Shown: positions 1-13,000 of the stretch, in pieces
Position numbering within the stretch: the first letter of the stretch is position 1
Layout of the letters: each line of letters starts with the position of its first letter
NCBI GenBank assembly: GCA_017562135.1
Contig: QEYB01000882.1
Coordinates: 186,001-250,000, forward strand
DNA: 64,000 bases
Reading direction: 5' to 3'
From: Dipylidium caninum
Taxonomy: Eukaryota; Platyhelminthes; Cestoda; Cyclophyllidea; Dipylidiidae
Translations under genes and position numbers: made by a program
Notes under the pieces: model-generated
What the model saw: the letters and a program-made list of their open reading frames with translations, nothing else
Database searches by the model: none
Told to the model about the DNA's origin: nothing

Positions 1-856
1 GAGTGAGTCTCCCCGAAGGGTGAACATCATCGATAAAATGCCAGTTAATGATATGAAAAAAGTCATTACCAATCAGTACGGCAGCATTAGGATTTCAAGC
101 GCCTTCCTTTGAAATAAGTAGTGTGAGGTGGTAGGAGTGGAGGGGGTGAGGGGCGGTCGGGGAGCGGTCGGGGGGCTATCGAGGTGGTGGTGATAATTTA
201 GACCAGCCTGTCTTATCTGATTCTCCCCCTATGATTTTAACTCGCCTTTTATGTATATTTCGTGGCTCCTAAAAATTTATATTTAGGGCGATTGAACGAG
301 ACATACACACTTACACAACATGCAAGTCCCTTAGGACTGCCAATTCTCGTGACAAAACAAAGTAAAACCGAGTTGGAGCGCATTTGCGATCATAATTTTT
401 GAAGTATGGAGTGAGTGAATGCTTTGAAAGGAAACTTTGCCGTTGTCAAGGCTCCCATAATAATCGATGACGTGGGATGCTGAAGACGCTGGGGAGTAGA
501 GGATCAGCCTCGCCTGAAGAGTACACTGAGAAGGAAGATTTTTGTGGGCAAAATTGAGGCCACATTTTGGTAGACCTCGCGGTCTTTCTTCCACACCCTG
601 TCGGGACATCGTGGCGAACGCGTCGTATCGGGAACGAGAAAACCTTTACACCAGCTATGACAGTTTGCTTGGCGGACCACATTTGAGAGACTCTCTGCCA
701 TTGGTGCTCTCAATACCTATAAAAGTCAATAAACGTAGCCTCTAAGGACGACCCTTAAGCGCCTGATTTCGGGGCTTTTTGGCGTCTTTCCTCTTTACAT
801 GAGCACCACACAAAGCATCAGATTATATACATTCGCCGTGTATTCTTGCCTTGTAG
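1..856. other. Left edge: upstream of RGS exon, no recognised gene
   Basis: No exon could be assigned here. Positions 331-745 stay open in several overlapping frames on both strands, but none reads as a known family. A G-rich run lies at 142-175 and a TATAAAAG sequence at 718-725. Earlier exons of the RGS gene that follows may lie here unrecognised or outside the window. Confidence 0.5.
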
Positions 857-2663
857 ATGGTCTTCTGGTCTTCCGTGAATTTCTGCAGGGTGAATTTAGC
901 GATGAGAATTTGGAATTCTGGATCGCCTGTCAGAAATACAAGTCACTCACCGACGAGTCGGAGCAACGATCGCTAGCCCAGGAAATATACGATGGTTTTA
1001 TCGCATTCCAGTCTCAGAGGGAGGTAAGACTAAAAAGCATCCCTGTTCTCTCGTCCCCCCGCCTTCTTCCTTTTCTCCTCTCCTAACCCCCTGCGCAAAT
1101 TATCTGTCTCAATCTGCCCAAGGTTTGGGATCGAATCATCTCCAGTGTGGTCCTCTTAATATTTTTTTTCTCCGATTTGGTGACATGATTATAAAAACTC
1201 CGTGTACGTGCCCTGATTTAATCACTGGTTAATAGTTGCCTCCCCGTTTATTAGTGCATTCTTTATTGGCCAAAATTGGCCGAATCGCATCTTTAAGTTT
1301 AGAGGTCAGTGGGTCTGGCGAATGCTACCAGTAAATTTGCCTACTTCCTTGCATGGGTAGTTCGAAGGCTCAAATTACTATTGCATGCAACACAAGATGC
1401 GGTCTCTTCAGACTATAGTTTTTAACGTGAAGTGCGGGTTCAGGCGGTTGGTTGGTGGTTAATATCGCTTTCCCCAGTGGCCTTCTCGTCGCTTTCCCGC
1501 CACCCAGCATAAGACGTGGGATGGTGGTCCGACTTCCTCAGCTTTTTTGCTTCAGCTATTGTCTTCCTTACCAGTGAGACAATCTGGATCCTTTTGACTC
1601 CACTGAGGTCTCCTGACTTACTCACCTTATAGTCAGTCAAATTTCATCCATTCCCAACACCACCCATCTCGTGTGAAACCATCCTGAGACGTCTTCATGA
1701 TGATGAGCTTATGAGGACTTTTATCAGGGGTGTAATTAGTTCGGTCTTCACTTGCATGCCTACGTTGATTTTACCTAACCACGGGGCTGAATCCAATCTG
1801 GTGAGGCTACCTCGATGAGTTAGTGAATTAACATCATTTCGGCCCGAGATTTGAAGTGTTCTACTACCCACTAACATGGTACGGGATCGGCGCCTTCAAT
1901 TAAACTTCTCAGTGAGCTCAAGTGTGTGTATACTGCCAATTGCCACTATGCAATGGTTGATCCACCCTCTAATTGTACAGTGCTTCGATGCGGTTAGTCT
2001 AATTCACCTTCGAGTATAGTCTAGGGCAATGATACTGATCCGGGAGGGGCGGATCACTTTCAACTCACTTGTCACTTCCACTTCTGTGTCTGCCAGACAA
2101 GTCGACTTTCACATAATTGGCTTATTTAATGTAGGCCGATTAAGCGCTCTGGGTGGAGTATTATTGGCCCTAACTTCGGTGGGCGTTAACCGTATCCACG
2201 AATTCCACCTTCCACTACCGTTCTCAGTCGCAGACTTGACTCTTCACCTACTCGTATAATGCCAAGGCAACATGGTGTGAGTGCTTTTTTCTCTTTTAAG
2301 GTGAATCTTGATTGCGAAACTCGACTCCAAACTGAGATGCGTCTGTCACAAGCCGAACCGGACCTTTTTGATGCGAGTCAGAAGCGCATTGAAGCATTGA
2401 TGGAGAAGGATCCCTACCGACGATTTTTACGTTCCACTCTCTACTTGAAGCTCCTTAAACTCTGTCAAAATCGGGAGGAGTCAAGTTCTACCTCCCCCAA
2501 CAATGAGACGACAGAGACTCAACTCCCTACCACCGAAGAGACAAATGCTACAAACGTGAACTCATCCCCAAAAGCCATAGCCTGGCGAACAAAGTCAAAA
2601 CCAAGCCATTCGGTTGACTTTGGCGATTTACGGGTTCTTTCTGTAAAAATAGCCAAATCGTGA
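857..2663 (+). CDS. RGS-domain protein, 3' part (regulator of G-protein signalling)
   Basis: RGS domains accelerate GTP hydrolysis by G-alpha subunits at the plasma membrane. Two exons are seen: 857-1023 and 2301-2663, joined in phase 0 across a 1277 bp intron (GAG|GTAAGA ... TTTTAAG). The first exon gives FREFLQGEFSDENLEFWIAC, the classic RGS core. The second gives VNLDCETRLQTEM, then LFDASQKRIEALMEKDPYRR and FLRSTLYLKLLKL, which completes the domain. It ends in a Ser/Thr/Asn-rich tail and a TGA at 2661-2663. The first two RGS helices are not visible, so the gene is 5' incomplete here. An alternative start at the ATG at 799 would read straight into the domain but lack those helices; I prefer a splice acceptor at 855-856. 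The RGS subfamily cannot be assigned. Confidence 0.9.
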
Positions 2664-2712
2664 TGATTATTAAGATGATGATGATGGTGAAGGTGTAGTG
2701 CGTTTTCACCTC
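2664..2712. repeat. Short GAT/GATG-rich simple repeat
   Basis: A GATGATGATGATGG-type run directly follows the RGS stop codon, in the 3' UTR. It is a simple-sequence tract and I infer no function. Confidence 0.5.
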
Positions 2713-2838
2713 AGTGTAAATACCTTCCACACCTACCATTCCCACTACATAGTACGACGGACTGATGGCCCAACACTTCTCCTCACTTTGTACATATTGA
2801 GACTGGCGGTTAATTTACTCCAACGCACACAAAAATCA

Positions 2839-2844
2839 AATAAA
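2839..2844 (+). terminator. Candidate poly(A) signal of the RGS gene
   Basis: A canonical AATAAA lies about 175 bases after the RGS stop codon and is followed by a T-rich stretch (CTATTTTGTT). This makes a plausible 3' end. Confidence 0.5.
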
Positions 2845-5800
2845 AATTCTCTATTTTGTTAGAACGTTTTTCCTTTTAAAACGGCATGCCAGTTAAGGTG
2901 TGACGTCATTCTTAGAAGTGGCTATCTCCACCGCCACCACCACCATGTGGCACGATGAGACTACAAATGCGTGCTTTCTCTTCCTTTCACAATGAAATAT
3001 AATATAGGATGGATTTTAGGGGGGTAGGAAAGATGGACTGTAATGTGTCACTCGCTCGCTGCAAGAAATAGCAGCCCCTTTTCCTGCCCTATCTGAGAAG
3101 ATGTTTAAGTGATTTACTTTATTCATCAGCAAGACTGTCCTAACTCTACTGACTCGGTCATTTACAGGTGGTATTAAAATATGAAAATTTGGCATTATGA
3201 CGACTGCGCAGAAGAGGTAAAAGGTCATTACTACAGGCATTTTGATGACTGTACTAATAACCGGAGATTTTGCTTGACATAAAAATTGAGTACTAAGTCG
3301 CAAAAATATACCTCCTACTCTCACTTGTGCGCTTAATTACCCATTAGGTCACTGACATCGTCTAGGAGAGCATGGAGAAGTAGACTGGCAAAAAGTAAGA
3401 ATCACAGAATAAGTATTTCTCGTAGATCAAGTCGCAAACAAAATGGAAGCAAGTCACTTTTCGGCGGAAAAGATGCTAATAAACGGCTTTGGGAAAACCA
3501 CATAAACCACTAGTTGCCTTCATGTTAGCAATAATCAAGCTATTTTGAATAATTTAAACATAATTTCTCTGCTACATTAGATAGGCGTGGCTTTAGTTTG
3601 TACGACCTTAACAACCTCCGAAATGCGCACGGTAGGCAAATTCCACAATGTTGGGCGGAGGTGATGCTGAGTCCAACGTCTATCCACGATACCGGAGTAA
3701 GGCTTGTATTTGTGTTATGGGGGAGAAAATTCGGATGCCTAGTGTTATTACACAAAATCAGAAAATCACCCGAAATCCGCCTAGAAGATGGTACCTGGTG
3801 CAATTAGTCCAACCTCCAACATTTCCGTACTTTACAAACTAGTCACTTCATCGACATAGTTGGTGTTAAGCTGAGAACTTCGAAAGGGGCTTTGAATATA
3901 AATTTTAAACAAGGACCGCTATTTTTCACATCACTTACCATATTCAGTCGAAATAGCTTCCGTTGGCATCTACCACTTTCTGCCAAGGATTGGGCAAGTC
4001 ATATATGCCTTTTTGAAACAATCGTTATTTATAGAGATAATACACAATTCAAAGTCCTTTGTAATGTCCTTTTGGCTATTTTAATTCGGACTTACAAGGA
4101 AGATGATAATTGGTTAAAAAAATGTGGGATGAATGAAGGGGGCGGGGGGATGGTGAAATTTCATATTTTAGCGAAGTTTTTAAATTTTTCAGCAGTATCG
4201 GAAGTTTTATGAATTGTCGTTTGTTCGTCTCGTTGATAATACTCAAAGTGTTAGAACCAAAGTGTAGGAGTCAATACCGAACATGTTTTTCATTATGAGA
4301 TCCACTCACGAATGCCTCATTAATATTTTTCGAAGCTCTAGCTGCTGTAAAACTCAATTGGAGTCGTACCAGAAAAGTATATGTAAATTTTGTTTTGATT
4401 TCTTCTGGTTGAGAAGAAAAGCAAAAGTGGAATACAAACACAGAGGAATACCCCTAAAAATTATCCGTAGGGAATATTACGCAAGCTTTAAAGTGTATCT
4501 CAACCGCAACTGGACGCAGACCAAACAAAAATGTCCATTTCCTAGTTTCGAACCTACTAGTATGGAATATCTGCAAACAGCGGTAGAAACAGTCCATACG
4601 TGTTGCTTACTCATGAGGATTTTACCACCAGGAAGCCAAAGGATAGAACATAAGAAAATCCTCGTAATTTAAGCATGGTCTTATTCTTTAGAAGTTTATA
4701 GAATACTAAAGTACGGCTCGAGATGGTACATTGATGTCAAGGATGGAAAACTCGTCGTCGGACGGAATAGCGTCCACTACCTGGCAACGAGTACCAGTGT
4801 ATTTTAAAAGTCAATTAGAAGTTTCCTCACAGGCCGTCTTTGGCAACCTCAAAGAAAGCAACCATTTTAAAATTGGTAATACGCGATTTCCTAGCTTCCT
4901 TTTGCAATGGAAAGCCGTAACTGCGAGAAGCGATCGACACGTTTTCCCTAGCCGTATAAGACTATTTTCCCATGTAGCATGACTCCAAACATGCCTGCTG
5001 AAGGTATGATAAATAGAGGGCACCATATCACTCCCCTTGAAGTGCTCCGAATGATTAATTTTAAATAAATCACGTGAACGTCGTCAGTACACAGAATCGC
5101 CTCTTGCATGCCGGCCGCACGGTACAGTCGTGAGGACAAGACTCGCAGCGATGCATGTCAGTGCAGCCGTCTAACCTCTTTCATCATCTTGGTGGGACGC
5201 CCATTTCATTCTGTCTTCCGAGCTGCTACCCGAGTGAAGAAGAAGTTCTACTCCCCTGCCATTCTGTGTTCTCCCAGCGATTACTAGCGAGATAACTCGA
5301 CTTAGGAAAGAAGCTCAGCGCATACTTCTCTTCCAGCGGGCAACATACAACCGAGATTGAAGTCATTTTGGGAAAAAGGGTCATTCGAATGTGGTTTGAT
5401 GTGCTGTAAGAGCTCATTTATTACATCTACTTGGTCCCGGAGAAGAGAGGACTTTATAAATGAACTTAAAGATGGCGAATCTTTCCTTCTTTTTCCCTTG
5501 ACTGTAACTGGTACCTCCTCTCCTACCCATCTCATACTTCCCTGGAGTGGGTGAGGCGAAACCGTCTCACTTTCACATTGTTTCGCTAACACCCTTTGAC
5601 CATTCCTTACCGTCACCGTGGCAGGATAATTCTTTCTCTCCAAACGCTAGTGTAGAGAGTATCGCAACGAAGACCAAGCCGCCTCAATCCTCCTAACTCA
5701 TCTCCCAAGTGCTAGGTTAGGTAGGCCAGACAATGTTTGAGTCGCAGTACCTGCATAATACTGCATCTAATTCTGGCCTAGAATAAACAAAAGAAAGTCT

Positions 5801-8800
5801 ACGTTGATATCACTCATTACTAGGACTATTTGGAAGGACTGAGGTTCGTAGCATCTGCGCAGTTCTTACTTATACTAAAGCCATGTCGATTATTTGTGCT
5901 CAAGTTCAGATGGGCTAAAATTTGCGGAGAAGATATTTGATTCGACCGAGAAGTTGTCCTTAATACCAACAATGGTGTGCATCACTGAATTTTCAATTCG
6001 CGTCTTGATGGCGCCCAAATTCACTCCTCCCTCTAGTCCAGAAGTGAGACTATGATGTACACATGCTGGATCCTTCAATAGACGACTTTTAAATAGTCTT
6101 ATGGTCTATGTAGGTCAGTCTAAGTTATTCGGCATAGGGGGCAAAAGGCGTTTCAGGACATAGCATTTTGTGGAAGCGGGAGCATAATTAATTTCCCTTG
6201 GCTTTGGTAAGTTCAATACGAAAATGCTTACTATCAAGAATTTGAATGTGAAAAGCCACAGTTTGCTGGCGCCGAAAAAGATTTTAGTAAAGATAATTAT
6301 TTTTCTACGTGTAGACAGTCATTAAGTTCAGACGAGATGGGGAAAGGGGGCGAGTGGGATTGGAAACGAGGGCAGGGGCCTGAGGGGGGACTGGGGCGGC
6401 GGATAAACAAATGCATTTTTGCAGTATTTATTAATTGTTGCCACTGCCTGACAACATTCTCTCACTCAGGGGTTCAGGATGGAAAACCAAACGTAGATTG
6501 CATTTACATCATCGTGTAACTAATTTCCCTTTCACAACTCTTCTTATTCGGAACACGAACCCCCTGCATGTGGGATTTAAAGCAGTTTCATAAATATAAA
6601 GAAGTTATCTCTCTTCGTGGCGGTTTTGTTTTATCTCTGCTCCACCGGCCAATTCCTCTGTCTCGTCTCTCTGCGTGAGCGACATATCCAACCTTGGTGA
6701 TATTTGACCTCCAGGAGTAAATCTCTTCTGATATCCCATTCCATCTTAACTGCTATTTCAACTTGCACAGCCATATAAGGGACTAAGTCTCTTTTATCCG
6801 AGGGGATTCTACACAAGGCCGTGGTTACCATGAGAGGGAGGATATTTGCAGCCCTCACGCAGAAGAAAATGTGATTAAGCTGATAAAAGCAGGGCCGAGG
6901 GAGGGGAATTTATTAACGCCATCTACTATCAGGTCTCGCAAAAACACCAGGTGAAGAAGTTTCATCTTAGCTGGACGTCGCGTGGCGGGTGACGGTTTAA
7001 TTGCACGTGCTGATAAATTCGTTTTGAACTGACAATCATGGCAGAACATAACATTGGTCGACACCCTGGACTTGAGGTAATCGCGTATGCCCTGAAAGTT
7101 GGAAAAAATTCGAGCAGCGAGACTGGTACATAATCCAGTAGGATTTCCACGAGGTAAATATGGAGCACACAGAATAGAACAGTCCCCATAAGTGCTAAGA
7201 CAAATGAACCCAAGTTGTTGAAATAAGGGGATTACTCAAATTAAAGGAGCCTTAATACAACATCTCTCAAGTCTCAACTTAGCCTAATAATTTTTAATAA
7301 TGTCACTACAGGCTCCTGTAACGCTGCGAGCAAATAACAACCGAATGTACCGAAATGTCCTTTTAAATAAAATCGAGAAGAACATTTTAAAAGGGAACAA
7401 CTGTGAGAACGATAAGTGAGAGCTGGGAGACACGGAGCCTATTTCATTGCTGTGCGTGCAACTTCTAGGTGGAGATTCGATGATTCAATGGACTAATGAG
7501 GGGAAGAGTACCGTCCTCTGGTCGTAGTTAAAGTTCTCCCAGCCACGCTTTTCATCATCACTTATTTGAGGTTAGCGACTTACTCTCGATGACATCCACC
7601 CTTCAAACTCTTTCCCATGTTAACAATTAAGTTCTGCCGATTTAACCGACTTATTACGTTTTGCTGGTACAATTCGTGACGATCTAAATGTCACTTCTGG
7701 AATGATCACACATTATTTATGGCCTCTCTGGTGTGGTAGAGAATTTTATGCAACCATAGCGTTCATCAAAGTAATTTGAAGTATCGCCTAACTCATAAAT
7801 CTCTCAAATGTCACTGTTAACATAAAATAGTAAAATTGATACAGTGGGAGGATGGAAAGTGAGTTGTGTATGTGTGTGCATGTGCGATACTCCTTCCATC
7901 CCTTTCAAGCCCGATTTATTACTGTTATCCGCCACAATATGTTTCCTTGCCTCCTCGAGAGTGTGTGATAGTAATTGAAGTAGCCTGCATGCATACAATG
8001 TACCTATGTTCTCGAGCCCTAACCATAGTGCTCTCCATCAATAATAATCTTAATTATTTGGGCTTCAGAAGGCTCACATCAGTTGGGGACTTGGGTAACC
8101 CTGTGCGCTGTTGTTTTTGAAGGTCTTTAAAGTTGCCATGCTTATTGCGCGCAATGACAATGTTTGACGACCTTAACTGAATCGCAATTCGTATACAATT
8201 AGTTATTCACGAATGTCCTACTCATAACTCTTTTGGCAACCATTTTCGAAGTCGCCTTGCCAACAGGTTATTTAAAACAAATTTTATACACTGGTAAATA
8301 GCGGCCTTGCTCTCTTGTATGATAACACCACTAATGACTGAACAGCCATAGTATGGAGGAATGGTGATGAGAACTCCAGACAGCTGATTTGTCTAAGATC
8401 ATTTGATAGTACAAGTAAAAAAGATGGTTCCCGATCCGCATAATTAAAGGTGAGTGGAAGGGGTGATTAGCAATGTTTCAAAAGTTGACTCAAGACTCAG
8501 AGATAATATTTATGCATGCGAAACAGAAAATTGTGTATCCAGTCAAATAAAAATATCATTGCAGTCACTTCACCTTATCATCATGAGTGTCTTCTAGAAA
8601 CCATCATAATTATTTTCCAGAAGGGCATTTGTACGCCATATTAAGTCACAACTTAGAAGTTAGGAAACGAAGCTGAAATAACTGTGGTCGTCAATATCGA
8701 GGGTAAAATTTCTGATAGACACTTTCCCAGACTTGACAAAAATTATGATTCCGTGTGTTCGAGACGGTTTCATAGAGGTGCTGAAGTTGACCGGAATGCA

Positions 8801-9927
8801 TGTTTGAGTAGTGCTAATTCATGCTGCATTATTTAATGGTAAGCTAGTAGTCAACTGATTTTGGTACAAACCAAACGGTTACCCGGACAGAACATTCGCT
8901 GATTTTTAGCTGGCAAAGCACGTAGAACACCTGATGAAAGCTCAAAGTGTGTGTTACGGGTTGTCCTGGCAGATATAGCTCAGCATAGAATTCCACGTAG
9001 ACAAAAAAGATATGATAGCTCTAGTGTTCGTTTGGACTTAACAAGTCGGAAATATAGAATTGATATTTATTAGTAATGCAAAGGAGGGATGAGTGCCGAT
9101 GAACACGACATTGAAGAGACAATTGCTGTAATATGAAAAGAGATGGAATCTAGTATGATGTTGTCGCACAATACTCCTGGTAAGACTCCTACCCACCACC
9201 TAGAAAATTATGAAAATTTCACTTGATTTAATTTGCATTGAGGTCTAAAATGTATTTACATAGATCCAGACAAGTTGTACTTATCCGTCTTCGTTTCTTA
9301 AATTTATCGTCTCGGACGCTTTGTTAAAGGCGAAGTATTTTTAACGTGCGCATGTGAAATATTTATACCAGACTGAGGATGTTTAACAAGACACTCAAGG
9401 TTTCACGTGATCGCGGTTTAACCGTCTACAATTTGCCTGCCGAATATTACTTTCTCACCAGCCTCCACTGACTACCATCGTAGCGTTCACCACTTCTTAT
9501 TTCTTTACATTCAGTGCATTTGAACATGTGACGTTGCTCAGTACCTCTAAAAATGAAGTGAAAGTTATAATTAAAAAATCATATAAATGACTCTCTGTCG
9601 CGTTGATGCTGTTGACTAAATGTAAGGCAGAATAGGGCATTTTATCGATGGATTCGATTAGTTAAAGGAGCCCTCTCTTGTGTCAACAAATTAGCGTGGA
9701 TGAAATGTCTGAAAAATGTCTGAAAAAAAACTCAGAACAATGGAGCATAATTTCAGTTAATAGTATATCACTTGCGTATGCACACGCTCACTTAAAAGTC
9801 TTAAGGAATTTACAGTTACCGGTGAAATCTTGCTCGCGGATTATAGGCCACTCCAAGGTTATTATGAGCACCAGCCGACGTTATTGGGCCCATTTGACTA
9901 TTTGTGCTCACGCTTTAGGTTTTATCA
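2845..9927. other. Long intergenic stretch without a recognised gene
   Basis: About 7 kb of mostly AT-rich DNA. Open frames reach 100-130 codons (plus strand 3892-4212 and 4283-4672, minus strand 5302-5643), but their translations match no family I know and I see no convincing splice sites. A short TG-rich run lies near 7865-7890 and a guanine-rich tract at 6370-6396. Lineage-specific genes, distal promoters or decayed repeats cannot be excluded. Confidence 0.4.
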
Positions 9928-9928
9928 G

Positions 9929-10075
9929 GTAAGACATTTGTGGAGGCGAGACAGGTCTGTCAGACGTCAGTTATAGAATGTCACGTTTCCAATATTTTCT
10001 CTACGACTCTTAAAATGCTTTAGTTTTGTGGAGTTGAAAACGACGGATTTTTTACAATTTCCTGCTGACTTTCAG
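9929..10075 (+). other. Candidate 5' UTR intron of HLCS
   Basis: A good donor (ATCAG|GTAAGAC, GT at 9929) and acceptor (GACTTTCAG, ending 10075) flank 147 bp just before the first coding exon. After the acceptor, in-frame stops precede the ATG at 10088, so an upstream exon joined here would be noncoding. The acceptor could equally take a trans-spliced leader, which flatworms use. RNA data would decide. Confidence 0.35.
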
Positions 10076-10087
10076 ATAATAACATAA

Positions 10088-13000
10088 ATGAGATGTTGGC
10101 GGTGTCTACATTATGCTGAATTTCCTTATAAAATATGCTCTGGAGAGCGTCCTAGCCTTGCACCGTTCTTGTTCAAATCTACAAACATCTTTTGTCGCAA
10201 TCTTGATGAAACAGCCCTTACTAATTTGCGGCTTCTTGTGGATACTCGTCGCTATACAGTGTATAGTCTATTGGATAATGACTGGATTCGTGATGTTTGG
10301 CAAGGTTCCACTAACACTTTGATCATCAGTAACGAGTCGGCACCCGAAGATCAGAAAGTTGAAATCGCAAAGGCTAGCGTCTTCTTTTCTATATAGTATC
10401 CTACCAAATTGATATCTTCAAATAGTTATATTCTTCTATTTAATGCAGGTTAATAGTTATTTAACGGAATACAATGGCAAGGTTCTATTAATTTTAAGCA
10501 GTGATTGCAAACATGTCCCCGACATACACAGTATTTCTAAGAATTTAGAAGCTTCTGAAGGTTTTTCTCACCGAACGAATGGTTGGGTCTGGAAGACTGT
10601 GAATGGTCTTCTTTGCCTTCTTAATGAAAAGCAACTTCCTATCATGGTCATTATTCAAGTGGGTTTTATGCATCTGCTAATAATTCATTCATTTCTTGTC
10701 CGAAATCGATCTTGCCGATAAGATTTTTCATATCGCTTATGAACAAGTAATGCAACTTGTGAATACCGTGCGATACCTTTGCGTTTTCATACTTTTGCAA
10801 TTTTGTGTTATAATCTTCCTCGGTCTCTGGCAAAGGCAGCCAAATAATCATTTGATTTCAGTTATAATTTTCTTATTACAAAAAGGCTCTGGTTCCATAT
10901 CTAGAGTGACTGTGATGAAGTAATATCCAAAGCACTGACTCTTCTCGGGATTTTTTGCTCACTGACCGTCGGAGAAAATCACCTTCCTTCGTCCACTACC
11001 CTTTATACTACTTCACCATCTAAATCGTCTTACACTGACGTATGTTTCATTTTAGTTAGCGCAATAGCCCTTCCAATATACTTGCCACATTTACATAGTC
11101 TTAAAGATTAAATCTTGAAGATATGTTTTTGTTTTTGAGAAACGCTACTGTTTACAACCACCGTTACGCAAACTGTTATGTTCATGAATGTATTAATTTG
11201 AGCTTCTCATGAAAATAGAGCTTTTGTCAAATTTTAATTTCCAGCATCCAGAAAACCAAGGTTATTCCAAGTAATTATTTAATCCTCTATAATTGATGGC
11301 CCTAGGTGGATTAAGGCGTAACAGAATGATCGAAACGTCCAGACACAGTCTGTAATACCTTAGATATCGGTAATTGGTGACCGATAATTGAGAAAGCTGT
11401 GGAGCATTATGAACTGTTGATTTGCTTTAGTTTGCTAAATTTTCTGCCCTGTGAACACCTAGGTCCAAATGTTACGCTATGTACTTTTCACTGTTGGAGA
11501 CTTCTTCGGTGTGATAGAGCAAGACAACTCCAAATACCTGGGAAACCTAGAGACTGCTAGACTGGCATAAAAGGTATAAACTGGGTAATTTTTTCTCATC
11601 CCCCTTTGAAGCGGGAAAGTGATGTCTTCTTATCCAATTTTAAAAAGTCCACGGGGTATTTTTATTGACTCTTCATGTGTGTGTGCAAAATGCATAACAT
11701 TTCACATAATGTCACTTTGGAAATACACTTGATGACTTTAGTTTTTTTTTCAGATTTTTGAGTGTCTCGTAAAAGTCCTATCAGACGCCACCACTACGAA
11801 AGTGAAGGTTGTTCCACAACATGAAAATTTGGGAGGCTTCTCTTTTGCGGATTACTTTGCGGCCCTAGGCTCGACTCATCGCTTAGGTCGTTGTCCCTTC
11901 TGGACTGAAGTTCTCCCTTCTACTTTTTCTGTTTGTCACAGGTAAAGCTATTCTGCTGTTCTTAACTCATTTATGCAGAATTCTACCTGAACTGCCAGCT
12001 TACTCCGGTCTCATGGTGGCTTCGGCGGAACAAACTGCGGGAATCGGTAACTAATGATATCATGTCAAATCAATTGGTATGCTCATTATAGGTCGAGGAA
12101 GTAATCGATGGATTTCTCCACGTGGTATGGCATGCTTCACAGCTCATCTTGATCTACCACTGTCATCGCAATCACAGTCTTGTGACTTACGGCATTTGCT
12201 TTCATGGGTTCAGCATCTAGCTTCGCTTGCTGTTCTTCTAGCTTTGCGTGAACTTGTCGATCAATCAGCGGTAAATTTAAGTCACACTTCGGTAAACTGT
12301 ATTGTAAAGCACTCCTCCCTATGATACTGGTGGTCATTTGTCTATTTAGCTTACCTCTAGTCATTATTAGCCGTAGTCATCGCCTGACTCTATATGATCT
12401 TATCACAAATGCCAACCTGTGGTACTAACTATCCTTTACTCACAGACTCCCTGATGAACGAAACAGTAGGACGATTACCAAATATTTGTATGACTTCGAT
12501 AAATCTTATGTTTGCAAATTTTCTTTATCACTTACGTCACCCCATCCATAAACACCAAACGTGGTAACGTGGACCCCTCGAAGTAGAGTCAAATATTTAA
12601 GGGGTGGTAATACAGAATAAACCTGAGAAATAAACTTTCGTAAATTATCAAGCAACAATAGACCGTAGAAGCCATTATTTGTTCCCCGTCTCTCAGCACC
12701 TCAGTCCGACTCAATGAGTAGATGCTTGCAAAAACCATAAGAGGCATTTTGTCCCCTAAAATTCGAAAATTGCCTTAAATGCAAATATGAACTCTTAGGT
12801 GAGCCTGTAGTTTTTTTGGTTTAGATATTAAGTCATTAAATGGTCAGATTGTCGAAAGCGATTTGTTATTTCGATAGTCCTCGTCAGCTTAACGTTCGCT
12901 GTCCTAATATTACTGATAGTCCTTTTAGCCAGTGTACGTTTTTTTTTCTGAAGTTTTTCCGCTTTTGTATTTATTGGATGCGTTGAGTGACACCTTCTAC

